Position numbers and translations under genes: made by a program. 64,000 bases of DNA, from contig NC_133658.1 of the NCBI RefSeq assembly GCF_037893015.1, positions 18,906,583-18,970,582 of the forward strand. The letters run 5' to 3'. Source of the stretch: Macrotis lagotis (Eukaryota > Chordata > Mammalia > Peramelemorphia > Peramelidae). The notes under the pieces were generated by a model, which was not told the origin of the DNA, ran no database searches, and saw only the letters and a program-made list of their open reading frames with translations. This document shows, piece by piece, positions 1 through 11,578 of this stretch (position 1 is the stretch's first letter; each line of letters starts with the position of its first letter).

Positions 1-540
1 GTCATCTGGTCCAAATCCATTGCTTTGCCATTTAGATGGATTGAGGTCCAGCGACTCTAAATAACGTTACCAGCTGAAATAAATAGGAAGTAGTCAAGAC
101 AAGAACCCACATCTGCTGACTTTGAATCCTGTCCTCTTTTTTCCTATCCCTTTCTGAATCACTGGTTTTTAGAAACGTTGAACAGCTGGGTCCGTTTCTC
201 CCATGCTGACAGAAGAAGACAGAAAAATAAATAAATAACCCCTCATCTCTAGATGGAGTTTAATCTGCTATTTCAAATAGAACCTGGACCTTTCATCTGA
301 CTGAGCACTCTGACCTGATGAGAAAAGAGAGACCAACTCTCACATGTTCTCAGTTGTCAAACTGACAGTCAGACAGAAAAATCGGAGAAGAAAAACACAG
401 CTCACAAGGCCACCAGGGGAAAACAAAGTGATTAGAAATCTGACATTTAGGTCTTTCATCTTCCAATTATCTTGTGAGTCTCCAAAGCAGTTATATTTTT
501 CTGACATAACATGGATGCTGATGGGAGTTATTTGTTATAG
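1..540. other. No gene or clear repeat
   Basis: AT-rich sequence without a coding signal. A weak MIR-like patch may lie near 90-140. Nothing else is recognisable. Confidence 0.4.
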
Positions 541-840
541 ATCCACCTTCAACCTGTCTATTCAATTCAGCAAACATTAATTAATTACAAGGTCCTCTGT
601 GAGGTACAGAATTGGAAAGGAAAATCACAAAACAGACCCTGACCGTAAGGAGCTGACATCCCCCAAAGGATATATATGCCCATGGAAGTGGGAGAGGGAA
701 TGTGGGACTAGCCCACCAATTGCCCTGGAAGATTCAAAGGGAGGAATGGGGAAAAAAAAAACCTGGAAAAGTTGTAGGAACTTGGATAATACAGTGTTAA
801 ATTTGGAGCCAGAAATAAATAATAATAATAAATAATAAAA
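541..840 (-). repeat. Old L2 3'-end-like fragment plus A/T-rich tract
   Basis: The first 120 bases (CAATTCAGCAAACATTAATT, then a gap and CCCTGACCGTAAGGAGCTGA) resemble the reverse complement of the L2 3' end. The remainder is unassigned, with an AAT tract at 813-838. Confidence 0.4.
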
Positions 841-1045
841 TTTTAAAATGCTTTCAAATTTCTGAAATATTCTGTAACCTGAATGGTAGAAGTTATTATT
901 ATAATTTTATCCCCATTTTATAGATGAGAAACTAAAAGAAGGTAGAAGTTAAAGGACTTACAGAGGTCACCCAGTTCCTGCATGGATTTGAACTCAGACC
1001 TTAATGACTCCAGATATGGGGCTCTATCCAATGTGCCTCTATTTA
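840..1045 (-). repeat. MIR SINE
   Basis: Reverse complement of MIR. Visible parts are CCCCATTTTATAGATGAGAAACT, the degraded tract before GGTCACCCAG, and TGGATTTGAACTCAGACCTT. It is heavily diverged and has no duplications. Confidence 0.65.
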
Positions 1046-1099
1046 TCTGAAGTTATTAACTGACTCATGAAGAAACAAAGTCACATCCTTCTTTGGAAA

Positions 1100-1220
1100 T
1101 TTACTTACTCAGAAAGTTGTATGGTCCAGAGTAAGTCAGTTAACCTCTCTCCACCTTGGTTTCCTGATTTATAAAATGGCAATAATAATAGCTCTTAGAT
1201 GATAAGGGTTGTTATAAGCA
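1100..1220 (+). repeat. MIR fragment
   Basis: Sense MIR core: GTAAGTCAGTTAACCTCTCT, then GGTTTCCTGATTTATAAAAT and a stretch matching GGGTTGTTATAAG. It directly precedes a younger SINE. Confidence 0.6.
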
Positions 1221-1228
1221 ATAAAGCA

Positions 1229-1540
1229 GGAGCAGCTAGATGGTAGAGTGAATAAAACACCAGTCCCAAAGCCAAGAGGACCTGAGTTTGAATTCAGACT
1301 TAGATCCTTACTAGCTGTATGCCTTGGATAAATCACTTAACCCTGATCACCTCATATCCACTATCATCTCCAGTCGTCCTAATTCATATCAGGCCACTTG
1401 ACTCTGATGGTTCTGGAGGAGAAAGTGAGGGATTTAGCCCCCCCTTCACTCCATTCCAATTTGATTCACTCATATGGCATGGCATATCTCCCTGATGTTG
1501 TGGTCTTTGAGAAGGAAGGACAAAAATCATTATCAAGCAA
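1229..1540 (+). repeat. Marsupial long (about 300-bp) tRNA-derived SINE
   Basis: A tRNA-like head (GGAGCAGCTAGATGGTAGAG, GACCTGAGTTTGAATTCAGA) is followed by a body with TCATCTCCAGTCGTCC and GGAGGAGAAAGTGAGG, ending TTTGAGAAGGAAGGACAAAA. Other copies of this long form are at 24.7, 33.9, 41.2 (-) and 51.5 kb (-). Confidence 0.7.
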
Positions 1541-1599
1541 AATAGTAGCATGTGCAGCACTTTGCAATGCTTAAAGTGTTCCATGTATTTTTATGATTA

Positions 1600-2815
1600 T
1601 TCACTTATTATTAAGGTATTTAAATTTGTAGATGATTATTATCATTATTATTAATTATTATTGGTTCCTGCTCTGACATTTTTTATTCCAAGGTTTTTTC
1701 CAAGCTCTAATATTATGATCTATAGAAGCTGAGTATATCTGGGGGGAGAGTGCACAGCAGTTTACTTGGTATAAAGGAAAAAAAAGTTAGTTTATTCCAT
1801 TGGATTTAAATGTTCCCCCTTTCAATAAACCTCTCCCTCTTCGCTACAGCAAAATTCTATGCCTTAGTTGTTCAGTCCCTGTTTTGTACTATTTTGTAGA
1901 GATTTTAAACTCTTAGACATTAGCCCTCTATTCAGAAACAGTTGGTGTTATGATCACATCTCTGCCTTGGGACAGGGGATAAACCAATTTCCTTCGTTTC
2001 CCCATCTATACAGGGAGGATCCCACCAAGTATGTTACCTGTCTCATAGGTGTGACAAATGTTTTGCCAATTATGAACTCCATGAGAAGGAATCAGCTTGT
2101 TTTGTTGTTAGGAAGTCATAAATCTATGGGAGATTAAAAGGCAAATTGAATTGTTGCAACCAATGGAAGAATACGGTAGCCTAGTTCTTGGAAATGGTGA
2201 CGAGGAAGAAATGAAACTTTCTTTAGGCAAGTGATCAGATAATGGACAACACATCAATTCTTAGATTTACAAATCCTCTCCTAACCAAAGTCCATACATC
2301 TAATTCCTGAAGAAGGAGGAGGAGATGGATTGATGGCCTGGGTTAAGGCCTATTAGCACACAGTTCCAAATGGAGCTGCATGATGATGGACCTCTCCCAA
2401 CATTTCTAGAAAGATACAGGGTAGATCCCTTATTCAAATGCCTCCAGTGTGTCTGACTTAGCTCCCCATCAGCTCAAGAGGAAGTTATTGTCAGTGGCAG
2501 ATTGAAGTTAGTAACTCCAGGTACAAGTTCCAGTATTCTTACTTTTTTGCCGAAATAGTCCAAGAATTAATTTTACATATAGATGTCCTAAACCACAAAA
2601 TGAAAGACTTTTCTTTATGATCCTTGAACATTGGGGGATTCCAGCCTCTGTACTCTCCTAGGGCTTTTCAGAGGCCTTTCCCTAGAACAGGAACCCTTCC
2701 TACCTAAAATAGCAATACTTCTTCAGTCTCCAATTTCTGTCTTTTTTTGTCAGAGTTTTCTACTTTTATCTTCAGTGAGGGAAACTTCCTGGGCCTTAGA
2801 GGTTATATAACTCAC
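1600..2815. other. No gene; unassigned sequence
   Basis: A run of ATT/ATTATT near 1635-1670 and otherwise unique-looking AT-rich DNA. The open frame at 1868-2137 has no protein-like composition and no recognisable motif. Confidence 0.4.
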
Positions 2816-2990
2816 TCACTTCTATGCTCTCTGCCATTTGATTTATTTCTCAACTGAAACTGCTGTCTCTAGAGTTCCTAATGATCTCATAAAGGTCAAA
2901 TCTAGTGACTTCTTTTTCAATCCTCTCCCTTCTTGACCTCCCTAAATCTTCACCACCCTCCACTGCAGATTTTAAAATTTCCCCTTTTTG
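2815..2990 (+). repeat. L2 LINE fragment (ORF2 region)
   Basis: TTTCTCAACTGAAACTGCTG followed by CCTAATGATCTCATAAAGGTC and CTTCTTGACCTCCC match the L2 reverse-transcriptase region as I remember it. It appears to continue at 3720-4340 after younger insertions. Confidence 0.5.
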
Positions 2991-2994
2991 TATC

Positions 2995-3290
2995 TGCTAT
3001 GGAGAGTAGAGAAGGAAGTGTGCAGTTTGAACAAAGACCAAAGACTGTTACCTTTAATTTTAAAAGAAAAACCTGTTATCTTATTATGTAACTTTGCTAT
3101 CTCTTATACTTTATTTTTCTTCCTTAAGGATCTGATTTCTCTCTCATCACCTTCAGCTTAGATCAATGTAGACCACGGAAACAATGTAAAGACTAACAGA
3201 CTGCCTTCTGTGGGGGCGGGGAGGGAAGCAAGATTTGGGGAAAAATTGTAAAATTCAAAATAAATAAATAAACAAATAAATGACTATAAA
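2995..3290 (+). repeat. L1 3' UTR fragment
   Basis: CAGTTTGAACAAAGACCAAA, then CTGCCTTCTGTGGGGGCGGG and an A-rich AAATAAATAAATAA tail. The same 3' UTR is seen in the longer L1 at 31369-32249. It interrupts the L2 on either side. Confidence 0.7.
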
Positions 3291-3317
3291 AATTCCTTTT
3301 CTTCTTTAGTCTTTTGT

Positions 3318-3319
<2 letters not shown>

Positions 3320-3382
<63 letters not shown>
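3320..3382. repeat. (TC)n microsatellite
   Basis: About 60 bases of uninterrupted TC. It generates the SLSLSL and RERERE open frames, which are not genes. Confidence 0.95.
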
Positions 3383-3386
<4 letters not shown>

Positions 3387-3535
3387 CCACCAGTCTGATC
3401 AAGCCATTTTAATCTCTTTTATTGACTCTTTATCTGGGTCACCTTTTTCATGGCTATCTTTCTCATGGCTTTCTCTTCGGTCCTCTTTTCTTTTTAACCC
3501 TCAGTTTAAAAAGGTCAAGGTCTCCTACTCCTTCC

Positions 3536-3715
3536 AGGGCATTTACAGTCATCTTGATCTATATCTGGCCACTGGATCCAGATGGCTCCAGAGGAGAGAA
3601 TGAGGCTGGTGATTTTTGCCCAGTTCTTCCTCATCTCAATTCAATTCACTTCCATGTCATAGTATCACCTGCCTGATGTTACAGTCCTCTTCAAGAATGA
3701 AGGATAGCAACCTCT
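3536..3715 (+). repeat. Body of the long marsupial SINE, 5' truncated
   Basis: ACTGGATCCAGATGGCTCCAG followed by a GGAGAGAATGAGGCTGGTGA block and an end matching CAAGAATGAAGGATAGCAA. It has the same body as the copy at 1229, without the tRNA-like head. Confidence 0.6.
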
Positions 3716-3719
3716 TTTT

Positions 3720-4345
3720 GCCTTGTTCTACTTGGCTTAACGATCTTGTCAGCCTCTGTGGTTTAACCAACATTTCTACGCAGATGATTCCCAGAGTTAT
3801 TGCTGTAGTCTGAATTTCCATTCTCCAGAGGTCCCATCCTGTATTAACAAACCATATCCCAGACAGCCTGAATTGGATAAATTGGATATTCTTTAAGCTT
3901 TACAAACTCAGCATATCAAAAGCAAAATTCATCTCTTCTTTCAGAATTCTTCCCCCTTTTCACCTTCTTATTACTATCGAGGGCACTACCAACAACCTCT
4001 AGCAAATTGGATATCATTCTTGTCTTCTAGGTTATACAAATCACATTTTCACTTGTTATCAATTTTGTCCCTTTAACTTTGGCAATATTTATCACATCCA
4101 TCCTTTTCTCTCTTTCTATCTTAGGTCAGTCTCATCACCCCTCACTTCTAGACTCCTGCCACAGTTTACTAATTAATCTCCTCTCTTGACTCACAACACC
4201 ACAGTCCTTTCTCTACTGAACTGTCAATATGATCTTCCAATAGTGTAGGTGTACCATAGTAACCTCTCTCCAATTTAACAAACTTCAATATCCCTTCCAA
4301 TTACCTAAGGAGCAAATACAAACCTTACTTATAAATTCAATTGTA
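3720..4345 (+). repeat. L2 LINE ORF2 remnant
   Basis: GGTTTAACCAACATTTCTAC, then GCAGATGATTCCCAGAG, and further TCAGCATATCAAAAGCAAAA and GACTCACAACACCACAGTC resemble the L2 reverse-transcriptase region. It carries many stops and indels and is an old, dead copy. Confidence 0.5.
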
Positions 4346-4503
4346 CATTGTATTTTTTTTGTAGGCAAATTTCAAAGTATTTACAACCACACTTAAAAAT
4401 GCTCCAAATCTCTAATATTAAGGAAAATGTAGATGAGAACAACTATGGAATATAGGTATACTTATACAATGTTTTTGGAATTGTGAAATGATACTACCAT
4501 TTT

Positions 4504-4692
4504 ATTCATTCATTCATTCATTCATTCATTCGTTTGTTTATTTATTTGTTTATTTATTGCAAGGTAATGGAGTTAAGTGGCTTGCCCAAGGCCACACAGC
4601 TAGGTAAGTATCAAATGTCTGAGGTTGGATTTGAACTCAGATCCTCCTTACTCCAGGATCAGTGCTCTATCCACTGTGCCACCTAGCTGCTC
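4504..4692 (-). repeat. Young marsupial tRNA-SINE, minus strand
   Basis: GGCTTGCCCAAGGCCACACA and TCCACTGTGCCACCTAGCTG mark the SINE. Its A-tail has become an ATTC/TTTA repeat. Target duplication: GATACTACCATTTT at 4490-4503 and 4693-4706, perfect over 14 bases. Confidence 0.88.
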
Positions 4693-4861
4693 GATACTAC
4701 CATTTTTAAAGCTTTACAAACTTTAAAAAGTTGAAATTATTCAATAAAGTGATTGAAACATCCAATTGTTTTGAATCAGAGACTCCATTTACTGGGCTTT
4801 TACTCAAAGGAAGTCATCAATAAGGGGGAAAAAGTCTCCAAATACTCCAAAATAGTCATAG

Positions 4862-5405
4862 TGATGCAGAGAAACCTGGGCATGGGAGTGATGAAATCAG
4901 TTGGAGACAATCTTTGTAAATTTTTTGTTTGCATTGTTAAGGGCATCTTCCTTCTTCCTTCCACACTTGAGCATCTGACCTTCAACCAGATTTGTATTGC
5001 ATTGTCTTCTGGTGGGGCAGCCAGGGAGCACAGGTCCTGGAAACACCCAAGACCACCCAAAAGAGACCCCTCCCCCAAAGGCAAAATCTCCAATGTGGGA
5101 CTTGGTCACTCCCAGGTCAACACCCCTCCCATGGCCTCCGAGGGAGAATTTAAGGAGACTGAGGAAGGGGCTCCATCTCTTTTACCTTCCAGCCTCCTGC
5201 TGAACCCTGGTCAACTGACCTGACCAATTCAATTAGAGATTCACATGGTCTTCTCTTTACTCTTTTAACTTTTCTATTACTTTCTTAATATGTTGTAGCT
5301 TCCTTTAATAAATCTCTATCTTCTTTCCAAAACCTACATTCCTGGGTCTGAGTTGAGATTCATCATGGGGCAGAACCGAACCCAAGAAACAAATCATGTA
5401 CAACA
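4862..5405 (+). mobile_element. Solo LTR of an endogenous retrovirus
   Basis: A 544-bp element begins TG and ends CA, flanked by the 4-bp duplication ATAG (4858-4861 and 5406-5409). It contains AATAAA at 5307-5312 followed by a cytosine-rich R/U5-like stretch. It carries no coding region: the 156-codon frame at 4753-5223 crosses the L1/LTR junction. The exact ends rest on reconstructing the interrupted L1. Confidence 0.55.
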
Positions 5406-5824
5406 ATAGCAGCACTTTTTCTAATAGGAAAAACTTGGAAACAATTCAGATGTTCTTAAGTTGAGGGACAGCTAAACAAATTGTAGTACATGAAGATAAT
5501 GGAAGAATACTTTGCTATAAGGAATGACATGAGCGATGAACATAGAGAAACATGAAACTGCTTGAACTGATTCAGAGGGAAGGAAGAAGAGGCAAACAAT
5601 TACTATGCACAATGACTGTACACTACTGCAATAGAAATAGAAAAATAAAGATGAAAGAAAAAATAAAAAAGTAAATAAAAGAAAATTATGAAGAGCAGGT
5701 AGGACACGGAAGAAGAAATATGAGTGAAGACATCCCACAATCTACCATTTCATGTAGTTGGAATCTCCACAGAGGTGATAAATTATGCTTGATATCTTTT
5801 TCCTTTTCAAAAATATTATTTATA

Positions 5825-5960
5825 AGTGGCACAATGGATAGATTACTAGCCCTGTATTCTGGCCTGAGTCCAAATCTGGTTTCAGATGTTTAAAATTTAC
5901 TAATTGAATGAATTTGGGCAAATCACTTAACCTCATTGCCCCAGAAAACAAACAAACAAA
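5825..5960 (+). repeat. Old tRNA-SINE
   Basis: AAGTGGCACAATGGATAGAT, CTGAGTCCAAATCTGGTTTC and GGGCAAATCACTTAACCTCA are the head, B box region and core of the marsupial SINE, with an AAAC tail. Confidence 0.65.
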
Positions 5961-6640
5961 TATACATAAAAATATTATTTGTCATGGGATGATTCTTGAG
6001 GATAGGAAAGGGAAAAGAGAAGGAAAAAAGGGCAAATGAAATACTATGATGATTTAAGAAACAGAAAATGTTCCTAAAGAGTTATTTTAAATTATTATAT
6101 ATTATCTTTTCCCCATCAGAATACTCCTAATAAGCTCTTGAAGATAGGGATTGCTTACTTTTTCCTTCTATTGCTGGCATTTAGCTCATTGCCTGAGACA
6201 CTATAATCTTTTAATAACTGAATCCTTCCTTCCTTCTTTTCTTCTTTCCTTTCTTACTCCCTCTCTCTCTCTCATTCGTACCCAACCTTTTGCTATGTTT
6301 CCTATTTTCTTACATTTCCCTTTCTACTACGTTTGTTCCATCTAGCTCTTCCAGTTATGTGTGCCCTTCACTGGAAGTCTCAATACCTCATTCCACTTGA
6401 TTTAGCTGTCTGCTATGCTCTCCATCCTAACTTCTGAGCTTTTATGACTTTGTGCAAGACTCAGTTTAATCCTCACCTTCTCTACAGTAGTTTTCTCTAT
6501 GTCCCTATCCCAGTCTGTTACTGATACTTTCCCTCTAGAAACTGCCTTCCAGTACAATGAATGTGAATACATAGCACACATTTGCATATATACATGCATG
6601 AATATATTTTATATGTACAAAAAGGCAGACATTTGCATGC
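5961..6640. other. No gene or clear repeat
   Basis: Unassigned sequence with short pyrimidine-rich patches near 6225-6275. Confidence 0.4.
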
Positions 6641-6828
6641 ATACATATAAAGGTACATATATATATATGTACACACATTTTACATATGTATATGTGTGTG
6701 TGTTTGTGTATATCTAAATCCATAACCATATCTATATCTATTTTATGTCTACATCTTCATCTACATCTATATATTTTTTTCTCTATCTCTAACATCTCTA
6801 TCTCTAACATCTCTATCTCTATCTCTTT
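6640..6828. repeat. AT/GT and imperfect ATCT low-complexity block
   Basis: Alternating TA and TG, then TATCTATATCTA leading into the hexanucleotide array. Confidence 0.8.
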
Positions 6829-7058
6829 CTCCATCTCCCTCTCCATCTCCCTCTCCATCTCCATCTCCATCTCCATCTCCATCTCCATCTCCATCTCCAT
6901 CTCCATCTCCATCTCCATCTCCATCTCCATCTCCATCGCCATCTCCATCGCCATCTCCATCTCCATCTCCATCTCCATCTCCATCTCCATCTCCATCTCC
7001 ATCTCCATCTCCATCTCCATCTCCATCTCCATCTCCATCTCCATCTCCATCTCCATCT
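6829..7058. repeat. (CTCCAT)n hexanucleotide array
   Basis: About 38 near-perfect six-base units over 230 bases. Two ATCGCC variants near 6936 and 6948 lie together in the middle. Reading frames give (SI)n on one strand and (ME)n on the other; neither is a gene. Confidence 0.95.
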
Positions 7059-7059
7059 C

Positions 7060-8600
7060 GTCTACCTCTATCTAATCTATGTCTATATCCATTTCAGCAA
7101 TTAGTCTGGGTAAACACAATGATAAAAACAGAAATAGCAGCAACAGCATCAACAACAAGAGAGGTATATAGAATTATCAAGGGAAAAATTGAAATATCAA
7201 AAAAAAAAAAACCAAACCCACCAAAACAAATTAGCAGTAAGTCAACATAAATTTATCAAGTGCTATGTTCCTTATTCCTGTGTTTCAAGAAATGGAACTG
7301 CAAATGCAAATGGAAAGAAAGACAGTCTCTGACACCAATTTGCTAATATTCTGTTGGATGATGAGAACACAGTAAAGGAAGTGAAAAATCTGGGAGAGTA
7401 TGTGGAAACATGAGAGTGGAAGTCTGGAAAGTAGCCTAGAGAGGATTGAGATCTGGCTGGATAGAGGGGACTCTTCAGAGAAGCCATCCATTCAGAGATA
7501 CAGTGATGGAAGAGGCTTCCAACGTGGGAAGTTCAAGACTGACGTGAGCTTTTCTAAGAAGATAAAGACTCTTCTGAGGTGTGAAGGGGAAGTCCAGAGT
7601 GCAGAGTGAAGAACGAAACAACAAAAAAAAAACCAATGAATGCCATTATGATCCCAATGTTGCCAAGTATCAACTCAAAGTAGGGCTGGTAATGAATTCT
7701 TTTTGCCTAATTGTTTCTGTGTAAAACATATTTTAAGCTCACCAAGGCCAGTTTTAAATATAAACTTGTAAAAACCTTAAAAATATAAGGTGAAAATAAA
7801 TTGGCAGAAAATATAAGTTAGACATTTTACAATTTTATTGGCTAAGATCTTCCCTCTAAACCTTAAGATGGAGGTCATTTCAGCAAATGACCACTCTTCA
7901 ACAAGATGTTGATTTTTATATAGAAACAAAGAACAGGGAAAATTAATAATTAATCATTTTTGTCAAGGTGTTCCCAGTTTCTAGGTGGTGAATTCCATGG
8001 GTCACATTAAGCACTGATGAGGTTTGGATCAGGTCCAGTCTCCCTCTGCCTCTTAGTAGCAGAGCACATTGGTGGTCCTGGTTGCCTAGAGTGTGTTTCC
8101 TTGCAACACGAAATCAATGGCCAAATGAATCTCGCCAGCCTCAACCTACCCTTGTCTTAGATAACTGCAAAGATTTGATGTTCTTCCTCAAGAGCATTTG
8201 AGTCAGAGTACTAAAATGGAGTCTATTAGTCACTTCAGGGTTCCAAAGGTCTTAATGGTTACCTTGTCACTTATTTTTACTGATGTCACTGACCAAAAAA
8301 ATTGAAAAAATATAAAACTTGGGTTTTGAGAGCCCTTTGAGGATGACTGCTGATATTCTTGTTGGCAGTGAGGAGTGGTTTAGAAAACAGAGGGGCAGAG
8401 TTCTCACTGTCTTCAGCTTCCTTTTCTCTTCAGTTGGGAAGATTGTGCATCAAGAATATTGGGCACCTTGTAGATCCTGGATGTAGAGTCAGGTTCTCAA
8501 TCTCCCAAGGTCAACATTCTTCCCACTGTTTGATGCTGTCTTTGTCCTGTGATTTAGAAACATAACCATGTATATGCTGGCAAAATGATTAATGACCAGG
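7060..8600. other. No gene; unassigned sequence
   Basis: An A-run at 7200 and otherwise unique-looking DNA. Open frames at 7272-7609 and 8359-8565 overlap on opposite strands and show no domain. Confidence 0.4.
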
Positions 8601-8604
8601 TCCC

Positions 8605-8823
8605 AAATATTGTGTATGTATGTATATATATATATATATATAATGTATTATGAATATAAATATATAATATGTAATATATAAATATACAGTACATATACAC
8701 ATTATATATATATACATATATACATATATATCCTTATTTAAGTATATATTTTAATAGACAGGAATTTAGATATATAATGATACAGAGATTTAGACAAAGA
8801 TCTTTAGATAGATAGATACAAAC

Positions 8824-8866
<43 letters not shown>

Positions 8867-8870
8867 AAAA
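8605..8870. repeat. TA-rich and (TG)n microsatellites
   Basis: TATATATA tracts at 8622-8740 and (TG)n at 8829-8863, separated by GATA-like sequence. Confidence 0.9.
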
Positions 8871-9068
8871 TGCATATATATGTATTGTAAGGAATGTGGG
8901 TATCTGGTTTCCACTGACTGTGGGAGAAAATTGTTTTATATTACAAAGATGGGAGCCTGACTGTGGCTGTTGGAGCCTACACAGGTATGTGAGTATAAGA
9001 CAAAAGAAATGCTCCTGACTAATCATTGAGCTGAGTGATGTCTCTTCATCTCTCATTAAGATTCCTTA

Positions 9069-9223
9069 GGGGCAGCTAGGTGGTGCAGTGGATAAAGCAA
9101 CAGCTCTGGAGTCAGGAGTACCTGAGTTCAAATCCTGCCTCAAACATTTAATAATTACCTAGCTGTGTGGCCCTGGGCAAATCACTTAACTCCATTGTCT
9201 TGCAAAAACCTAAAAAATAAAAG
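9069..9223 (+). repeat. Young marsupial tRNA-SINE
   Basis: Full-length copy beginning GGGGCAGCTAGGTGGTGCAG and ending GCAAAAACCTAAAAAATAAA. Its duplication is AAGATTCCTTA before and AAGATTCATTA after, with one mismatch. Confidence 0.92.
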
Positions 9224-9461
9224 ATTCATTACCCAGGGGAGGTCAAAACTAGCTTCAACTAGTCAGGGAGGTTGACCTAGGGTCTGTGTCCTTGTCTTTT
9301 GGGCCTATTCAAGGAGGTTCATGCATATTGCTGTTCATTTTCCTGTGCTTATTAGTATAATGACCAGGACAGGGAAAACCTTAGAGAATTTTATGGGGTG
9401 AGGGTCATTAATTAGATTGTAACCCCAACCAAAGATTAGCATGAAGGGGAGGAACACGTCC

Positions 9462-9608
9462 TCTTTTCTTTTCTTTTCTTTTCTTTTCTTTTCTTTTCTT
9501 TTCTTTTCTTTTCTTTTCTCTTCTCTTCTCTTCTCTTCTCTTCTCTTCTTTTCTTTTCTTTTCTTTTCTTTTCTTTTCTTTTCTTTTCTTTTTTCTTTTC
9601 TTTTTTTG
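9462..9608. repeat. (TTTTC)n / (TTCTC)n microsatellite
   Basis: Pentanucleotide array of about 145 bases with a central TTCTC block. It lies exactly where the poly(A) tail of the adjoining minus-strand SINE should be. Confidence 0.95.
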
Positions 9609-9722
9609 GTCTAAGTGACTTGCCCAAGGTCACAAATCTAGACATGTGTCTGATACTGGATTTGAATTCAGATCCTTCTGATTCCAGGGCCAGTGCTCTG
9701 TAAGAGTGCCACCTAGTTGACC
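9609..9722 (-). repeat. Marsupial tRNA-SINE, minus strand
   Basis: AAGTGACTTGCCCAAGGTCA, GGATTTGAATTCAGATCCTT and GTGCCACCTAGTTG. Its tail side faces the TTTTC array. Confidence 0.85.
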
Positions 9723-9857
9723 CAGAACAAGTCTTTCAAACTGCATATAAGACTGTACATTGTCATAATACATTGTCTTTTCTCCCTAGAAGATATGGTC
9801 CTTCTTTACAAAGAAAAGAAGTTATTTTAATCTCTCTAGAGCCATTGATATCATGTA

Positions 9858-10376
9858 TATAGAGATAGAGATAGATATAAATAGATATATAGATATAGAT
9901 ATAGATTATTAAGTAAATAGATAGGCCAATATAGATAGATAGATAGATAGATATAGATGATACATAGATAGATAGATAGATGATCAATAGAAAGATAGAT
10001 AGGTAATAGATATAGATATATAGAAATAGATAGATAGATATATAGATATAGATATAGATATATGGATAGATAGATATAGCTATAGATAGAATAGATATAG
10101 ATAGATAGACAGTTATGGATATAGATAGATAGATGTAGCTATAGATATAGATAGATAGAATAGAGATATGTAGATAGAATAGATAGAAATAGATAGAGAT
10201 AGATGATAGAAAGATATAGATATAGATAGATGATAAAGAAAGAGAATAGATATAGATAGACTAGATAGAGATCTATAGATAGATAGAATAGATATAGATA
10301 TTGATAGATATAGATACATAGACATAGTTATATAAATATATAGACATATATATTTAGATATGGTGATATAGATAAA

Positions 10377-10408
<32 letters not shown>

Positions 10409-10450
10409 CACACATCTATATGTGTGTATATGTGTGTGTATATAAATAGA
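9858..10450. repeat. (GATA)n-type array with TA/TG edge
   Basis: Almost 500 bases of imperfect GATA and GATATA units, then alternating TA and TG. The YLSIYI-type frames on the minus strand are repeat translations. Confidence 0.93.
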
Positions 10451-11064
10451 TACATATCTTTAGGTATGATGCATTTTAAGAGCAATCTGATTTATTCAAA
10501 ATTTTTCTATCATTTTCTAAATTCTATACTAATGACAGAAAAATAAATTAAACCCTGCTCAGTAGCAGTTGCCCATTTACATATGCTCACACTAAATATT
10601 TAATAAACAGCACTCTTAAGCCCTAGGAAAAAGCTTCAGCACCCCCTGAAATAGGTCATCAAAAGAATCAGGGTAGTGACAAAATGGGTCATTGTTTTAG
10701 GGAGAAGACTGAAGAATTTTGCATTCCTGAAAGGAAATCCACCCCACTGCCTTCTTCCCATTCAATTCTCAGTCTTTTCAATGACCAAAGGAAAGTGTTC
10801 TTAACCTCCAAGTCTGAAATATTACCGTTGGTGTCTCTAACTTCATATTAGTTTTGATAAAGATGTCACTATATTTATATTATAAATAGATTTGTGCCTC
10901 TATATGCATGTACTTGCATAGTTCAACAACTGCCTAACTATGATTTGTTCTTCTTTGTCCTTTTAGGTATTTAACTGTATGAAATTAAATTCCTCTCAGA
11001 GGGGTTATATAGACTTTACCAGACTGCAAAGGAATCCATGCTGTGAAAACAGTTAAAAAATATA

Positions 11065-11065
<1 letters not shown>
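10451..11065. other. No gene or clear repeat
   Basis: Unassigned sequence between two microsatellite blocks. Confidence 0.4.
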
Positions 11066-11069
<4 letters not shown>

Positions 11070-11117
<48 letters not shown>

Positions 11118-11240
11118 TATATTAAATATATTTAAAATTGACATATATTTCTATAGTTATATTTAAATGTCATAGTTATATCAAATATAATATGTCACAT
11201 ATAATATTTTATATATTTATATATGTGGCATATATGCACA
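11070..11240. repeat. (TA)n microsatellite and AT-rich flank
   Basis: Uninterrupted TA from about 11072 to 11110, decaying into ATATTTA-rich sequence. Confidence 0.9.
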
Positions 11241-11578
11241 CATCCCTAACCATATATGTGCATTTTAGCACATGTGTATTTATGAGCACAATCTCTCAGT
11301 TTCTCTGCCTCGTCACATATGGAAACACAACTCTCTTTGTTTTCCACCAAGAGATGAGGATCCTGATGATGGGAAATGAGTGGTGTTCTTGGAAGTGAAA
11401 AACTCATGACTAGTCCTGGGGGTGAGAAAGCTTAGGATTTTACTTCAAAAATGAAAGGTTCACAGATCATAATTTTTCCTGGTTATACAACAAGTCCCTT
11501 GAGGATAGGCTGGAAAACATAGATCTAGAAAAGAGTACCTGAGAGAAAAGAAAACAGCCATGATATTAGCTACACCCT

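Larger units (their letters stand above)
4430..5760 (+). repeat. L1 3'-region fragment carrying two insertions
   Basis: L1 sequence is visible in three blocks, 4430-4503, 4693-4861 and 5406-5760. The last has TAGCAGCACTTTTTCTAATA and CTAAACAAATTGTAGTACAT, typical of the L1 ORF2 3' end. The breaks are a SINE (4504-4692) and a solo LTR (4862-5405), so the L1 is older than both. Confidence 0.6.

Noticed and set aside
4753-5223. A 156-codon plus-strand open frame
   Set aside because: It crosses from L1 sequence into the solo LTR, with no domain and no splice context.
6686-7075. 129-codon (SI)n and 99-codon (ME)n frames
   Set aside because: Direct translations of the CTCCAT hexanucleotide array.
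9069-9150. tRNA-like sequence with A- and B-box-like motifs
   Set aside because: It belongs to the head of a dispersed SINE with an A-rich tail and target duplications, not a functional tRNA gene. The same applies to the other SINE heads.
9858-10330. Regularly spaced repeats resembling a CRISPR array
   Set aside because: These are contiguous GATA-type microsatellites without spacers, in a vertebrate genome.
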